DNA of 10,749 bases from Glomus cerebriforme (lineage: Eukaryota > Glomeromycota > Glomeromycetes > Glomerales > Glomeraceae). Below, one piece after another: positions 9,101-10,749 of this stretch (positions are counted from its first letter, which is position 1; every line of letters starts with the position of its first letter). A program made the translations under genes and the position numbers. The stretch spans positions 48,051 to 58,799 of the forward strand of contig QKYT01000090.1 of assembly GCA_003550305.1 (NCBI GenBank). Reading direction: 5' to 3'. The notes under the pieces are model-generated. The model did no database searches, was not told where the DNA came from, and was given only the letters and a program-made list of their open reading frames with translations.

Positions 9101-10749
9101 AATTCAACTGGACTTCTACTTTTACAATAGTTATTCATAAGAATCTTATCGATTTCATTATTTCCACTTGGATTTTCTCCATAATTTAATTGAAAATGAT
9201 TCAATTTACAATTGTTACACCAACCAAAAAAATTGGATAAAAATCTACATTTGGCACATAAGAATAATTTTTCAAAATTATATTGAGTTGCCAATATATA
9301 TTTAAGTGATATTGGATCTTTAGATATTCCATAAATATTCTCATCAAACATACTATATTTTAACTTTATCATAAACAAGTAAATATATATAATTAAAAGA
9401 TTAATTCAATAAATCTCAAATTTTTTAAAAGAAACTTACTTCAATTCCAAAGGTATCAAATAAATCATCTAATTTTTCAAAAATTATTAGTGTAATCATT
9501 GAGTCCTTTTCTCGTTCCCAGTCAAACTTCCACTTATTCCAATAACAGATATTTCCACTCGACCATGTAGCTGAAAATTCCTCATCATTAATTTTTATAT
9601 TCTCAAATTTATTATAAGGAATCCATTCAATTAGTTCATCTGAACTTTCACTTTTACAATAGTTATTCTTAAGAATCCCATTAATTTCATTATTTTCACT
9701 TGGATAATTTCCATAATTTAATTGAAAATGATCCAATTTACAATTGTTACACCAACCAAAAAAATTGGATAAAAATCTACATTTGGCACATAAGAATAAT
9801 TTTTCAAAATTATATTGAGTTGCCAATATATATTTAAGTGATATTGGATCTTTAGATATTCCATAAATTTCCTCATCAAACATACTATATTTTAGCTTTA
9901 TAATAAACAAGTAAATATATATAATTAAAAGATTAATTCAATAAATCTCAAATTTTTTAAAGGAAACTTACTTCAATTCTATAGGTATCAAATAAATCGT
10001 CTAATCTTTCAAAATTTAGTAGTGTAACTGTCAAGTTTTCTTCTCGTATCCAATCAACCTTATCTTTATTCCAACCATAAATATAGCCATTCATCCATTT
10101 AGCTGAAAATTTTTGATCGGAAATAAGTGTAATATTCTTAAATTCATTATAAGGTATCCATTCAATTAATTCAACTGGGCTTTTACTTTTACAATAGATA
10201 TTCTTAAGAATCTTATCAATTTCATTATTTCCACTTGGATGTTCTCCATAATTTAATCGAAAATGATTCAATTTGCAATTGTTACACCATTCAAAAAACT
10301 TGGATAAAGAACTACATTTGGCACATAAGAAAAATCTTTTTTCAAAATTATATTGAAATACCAATGTATATTTANGTGATACTGGATCTCTGGATATTCC
10401 ATAAATCCATTCATCGAATTTATTATATTTTAGCTATATTATAAATAAATATTTATTTAGAAGGTTAATTATTAAAAATCAAAATTAAATTTTTAAAGGA
10501 ACTTACTTCAATTCCATAGGTATCAGATAAATCATCTAATTTTTCAAAAATTAATAGTGAAACTGTTAAGTTTTCTTCTCGTATCCAATTAACCTTATCT
10601 TTATTCCAACCATAAATATAGCCATTCATCCATTTAGTTGAAAATTTTTGATCGGAAATAAGTGTAATATTCTTAAATCCATTATAAGGTATCCATTCAA
10701 TTAATTCAACTGGACTTCTACTTTTACAATAGTTATTCATAAGAATCTT
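6107..10749 (-). CDS. Tandem N-lobe/zinc-finger-repeat protein kinase, 5' end outside window
   Basis: One spliced gene of ten visible exons: 10749-10507, 10433-9972, 9895-9440, 9363-8905, 8829-8386, 8312-7806, 7730-7233, 7164-6405, 6330-6217, 6144-6107. They total 3,981 nt, 1,326 residues plus TAA (6109-6107), with no internal stop. Exons A-G are repeats: a CX2CX9-11CX2C cysteine module, PSGNNEID, EWIPY and kinase strands beta1-beta3, then an intron, then beta4-beta5. Only the last N-lobe (exon G) meets a C-lobe (exon H), giving one complete Ser/Thr- or TKL-like kinase with VALK, HQD, DFG and MAPE. The family is the expanded Rhizophagus kinase group, in which one cysteine module precedes one kinase. 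Seven in-phase introns with GTAAGT donors argue against a set of separate small genes. The start codon and further repeats probably lie beyond the right edge. It is probably cytosolic: no membrane segment is seen. Confidence 0.8.
6145..6216 (-). other. Intron I (72 bp, phase 1)
   Basis: The donor CAAG|GTAATT (6216-6211) and acceptor AAATAG (ending 6145) are standard, and ATCATTAAATAG offers a branch-like site. Length and phase agree with intron H. Confidence 0.7.
6217..6330 (-). other. Exon I (114 nt), linker before the acidic tail
   Basis: It encodes ELPPSEGLDCRISNQIG and then TVYNSTFSNAIISPNENQ, a polar segment beyond the kinase fold and probably disordered. Both borders are phase 1, so exon H joins it in frame through the Glu codon. 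It is missed if exon H is read through to the first stop. Confidence 0.75.
6331..6404 (-). other. Intron H (74 bp, phase 1)
   Basis: The donor is AGGG|GTATTA (6404-6399), the acceptor TTTATTTAG ends at 6331, and TTAACTTAC is a good branch site about 15 nt upstream. Reading through it yields a false hydrophobic tail ending LLTYYFI. Confidence 0.78.
6405..7164 (-). other. Exon H: kinase hinge and full C-lobe
   Basis: The 253 codons start at beta4 (VTKLYGISTDP), pass the hinge (YILVLEYVKYGSL) and contain the whole C-lobe: catalytic loop HQDIHPGNIL (HQD at 6936-6928, metal-binding Asn at 6915-6913), DFGLS (DFG at 6876-6868), PYMAPE (MAPE at 6798-6787), ADIYAFGVIINEVFTGKRP, and NECWDAEPLNRPT with the subdomain XI Arg. 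These support an active phosphotransferase. The usual Lys after HRD-x is His here (HQDIHPGN), a pattern I recall as common in this family. After the fold comes a Ser/Thr/Asn-rich stretch with TSRTSRLWKQ. This is the only C-lobe in the window. Confidence 0.93.
7165..7232 (-). other. Intron G (68 bp, phase 0) inside the intact kinase N-lobe
   Basis: The donor is CAAGAA|GTAAGT (7232-7227) and the acceptor ATACAG ends at 7165, the only CAG among these acceptors. It separates the putative alpha-C Glu (GFLQE) from beta4. The same position carries the intron in all repeat units, so this intron was copied with the module. Confidence 0.85.
7233..7730 (-). repeat. Repeat exon G: cysteine module plus the intact kinase N-lobe
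   Basis: The 166 codons read, in order: beta4-beta5 remnant of the previous unit (GIYGISKHPISNCYILIL), cysteine module CYDC-x11-CNNC, NYDKIPNI linker, FIEWIPYTSF, glycine loop IDKGGFSKVYSALW, then WNDDTYEWERL and beta3 HVALKII with the Lys at 7280-7278, and the candidate alpha-C Glu in GFLQE at the donor. This is the only unit with a near-canonical glycine loop, and it sits directly before the C-lobe exon, so it forms the working kinase. The first Gly of the loop is Asp. The two loop glycines lie in a run of seven G. The acceptor is AAAG|GTT, the only one giving the correct frame. Confidence 0.88.
7731..7805 (-). other. Intron F (75 bp, phase 0)
   Basis: The donor is AGTAAA|GTAAGT (7805-7800) and the acceptor AATAAAG ends at 7731. 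An ATAG ten bases further in would break the frame, so AAG is inferred as the true acceptor. Confidence 0.75.
7806..8312 (-). repeat. Repeat exon F: most divergent module, beta3 Lys kept
   Basis: At 169 codons this is the longest unit. It starts with a charged lead-in (YPLLREEERLYLYGISKD). It then has a cysteine-rich region with extra cysteines (CLCTEC before CEKC-x9-CKNC), the linker GKWPSGSDDIDKIL, LFEWIPYDEFENI, a loop region EIYETSVKLYSAIW without glycines, WNYHKNKW and KVTLKLF with the beta3-type Lys. The glycine loop is lost, so nucleotide binding is doubtful. The exon ends in SK, not the usual E, before the donor. Confidence 0.85.
8313..8385 (-). other. Intron E (73 bp, phase 0)
   Basis: The donor is TATGAA|GTAAGT (8385-8380) and the acceptor ATAATATAG ends at 8313. 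The interior resembles introns A and D (shared AAATATTTAxxAGAAGG-like block seen on the plus strand). Confidence 0.82.
8386..8829 (-). repeat. Repeat exon E: module with beta3 Lys, partly degenerate loop
   Basis: The 148 codons read KYNKFEEWIYGISKDP, then CSKC-x9-CNNC, NYGENPSGNNEINEIL, EFIEWIPYNKFKI, a loop KDEGSSKMYNAIW with one glycine, DAVEFNWIRR, and QVILKNF keeping the Lys. It is intermediate between the kinase-proximal units and the degenerate distal ones. At 444 nt it is the shortest complete unit, having lost a few codons between the beta5 strand and the first Cys, and one codon at the acceptor. Confidence 0.88.
8830..8904 (-). other. Intron D (75 bp, phase 0)
   Basis: The donor is ATTGAA|GTAAGT (8904-8899) and the acceptor AATATAG ends at 8830. 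It is nearly identical to intron A and clearly different from introns B and C. Confidence 0.85.
8905..9363 (-). repeat. Repeat exon D: mosaic of C-like and B-like halves, beta3 Lys apparently lost
   Basis: The 153 codons contain KYSMFDENIYGISKDP, CAKC-x9-CNNC, NYGENPSGNNEIDKIL, LIEWIPYNEFKNI, QKFSAKWMNGYIYGW, WIREEN and TVTL followed by two codons each holding an ambiguous base (8952 and 8949). In the otherwise identical copy B these codons read Leu-Asn, so Lys is probably absent. Positions 8905-9111 equal B 9972-10178 except for three Ns, while the cysteine half and upstream intron match C. There is no glycine loop. Confidence 0.87.
9364..9439 (-). other. Intron C (76 bp, phase 0)
   Basis: The donor is ATTGAA|GTAAGT (9439-9434) and the inferred acceptor ATAAAG ends at 9364. 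It differs from intron B at only a few bases. Confidence 0.8.
9440..9895 (-). repeat. Repeat exon C: module with lost beta3 Lys
   Basis: The 152 codons read KYSMFDEEIYGISKDP, CAKC-x9-CNNC, NYGNYPSENNEINGIL, LIEWIPYNKFENI, NDEEFSATWSSGNICYW and MITLIIFEKL, with Ile where the beta3 Lys would be. PSGNNEID has become PSENNEIN. The cysteine half is nearly identical to D, but the EWIPY-to-donor half is the most distinct among A-D, so the two halves have different histories. Confidence 0.87.
9896..9971 (-). other. Intron B (76 bp, phase 0)
   Basis: The donor is ATTGAA|GTAAGT (9971-9966) and the inferred acceptor ATAAAG ends at 9896. A TAG 11 bases further in is out of phase. Confidence 0.8.
9972..10433 (-). 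repeat. Repeat exon B: module with lost beta3 Lys
   Basis: The 154 codons read KYNKFDEWIYGISRDP, FLCAKC-x9-CNNC, NYGEHPSGNNEIDKIL, LIEWIPYNEFKNI, QKFSAKWMNGYIYGW, WIREENLTVTLLNFERL and DTYRIE. Leu replaces the beta3 Lys and there is no glycine loop. One ambiguous base lies at 10375, in the beta4-beta5 segment; none of the four possibilities makes a stop there. Confidence 0.88.
10434..10506 (-). other. Intron A (73 bp, phase 0)
   Basis: The donor is ATTGAA|GTAAGT (10506-10501) and the acceptor ATAATATAG ends at 10434, followed by CTA AAA TAT. It is nearly identical to intron D two units away. Confidence 0.85.
10507..10749 (-). repeat. Repeat exon A: 3' half of a module, cut by the window edge
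   Basis: The 81 visible codons begin inside the linker (KILMNNYCKSRSP) and continue LIEWIPYNGFKNI, QKFSTKWMNGYIYGW, VNWIREENLTVSLLIFEKL and DTYGIE at the donor. The beta3 Lys is replaced by Leu. The first 50 or so bases from the edge match unit D exactly, including the ATGAATAAC variant. The reading frame is open to the edge, so the cysteine module and earlier units are expected beyond it. Confidence 0.86.

Noticed and set aside
10235..10444. Plus-strand ORF over 10235-10444
   Set aside because: It is a shadow of repeat exon B; the minus strand has the conserved cysteine module.
7794..10740. A row of separate small genes of 107-169 aa
   Set aside because: None has a proper start; each runs from an acceptor into a GTAAGT donor, and the few residues after the donor (VSF, VSY) are intron translation. 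Phase-0 joining gives one continuous frame.
7164..10749. Regularly spaced direct repeats as a CRISPR-like or satellite array
   Set aside because: The period of 517-582 bp equals exon plus intron of a coding module, and repeats conserve codons and splice sites rather than a short palindromic unit.

Overview
The window looks like nuclear DNA of an arbuscular mycorrhizal fungus, most likely Rhizophagus or a close relative. The evidence is very high AT content, short spliceosomal introns of 68-82 bp with GT..AG ends, a fungal-type sulfate permease, and above all kinase modules of the 'CxxC...WCxxC - PSGNNEID - EWIPY - N-lobe' kind that are hugely expanded in Glomeromycotina. The organism call rests on recognising this style, not on a database search.

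Layout. (1) 1-820, minus strand: the first 246 codons, in two exons, of a SulP sulfate permease whose 3' part lies beyond the left edge. (2) 821-2304: AT-rich sequence without a convincing gene, holding only start-less open stretches. (3) 2305-3386, minus: three decayed copies (K, L, M) of the same module that builds the large gene on the right, with frameshifts, an internal deletion, lost cysteines and two lost splice acceptors. (4) 3387-6106: mostly intergenic, with a possible plus-strand protein relic, an orphan open stretch and a small patch of higher GC. (5) 6107-10749, minus: one large multi-exon gene, open at its 5' end at the right edge.

The large gene is the main result. Seen frame by frame it looks like a row of unrelated 130-170 aa ORFs plus a 227 aa kinase fragment. 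The splice sites join them into one reading frame: ten exons, nine introns, 1,326 residues in the window. Seven successive exons (A-G) each end with the front half of a kinase N-lobe and a phase-0 GTAAGT donor. Exons B-G each begin with the back half of the previous N-lobe (strands beta4-beta5, 'YGISKDP') and run straight into the next CX2CX9-11CX2C cysteine module. The spliced product is a string of zinc-finger-like modules and N-lobes without C-lobes. It ends in a single complete kinase domain (exons G+H) that keeps the glycine loop, VALK, HQD, DFG and APE motifs, followed by an acidic tail in two tiny exons.

The modules nearest the real kinase keep the beta3 lysine; those farther away have lost it. 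Neighbouring modules share long stretches that are identical or nearly so, in a mosaic pattern that crosses introns, which points to ongoing gene conversion or unequal crossing-over. Every complete repeat exon is a multiple of three with phase-0 ends, so repeat number could change by recombination or exon skipping without breaking the frame. What the N-lobe string does (binding platform, decoy, regulator of the terminal kinase) cannot be read from the sequence.
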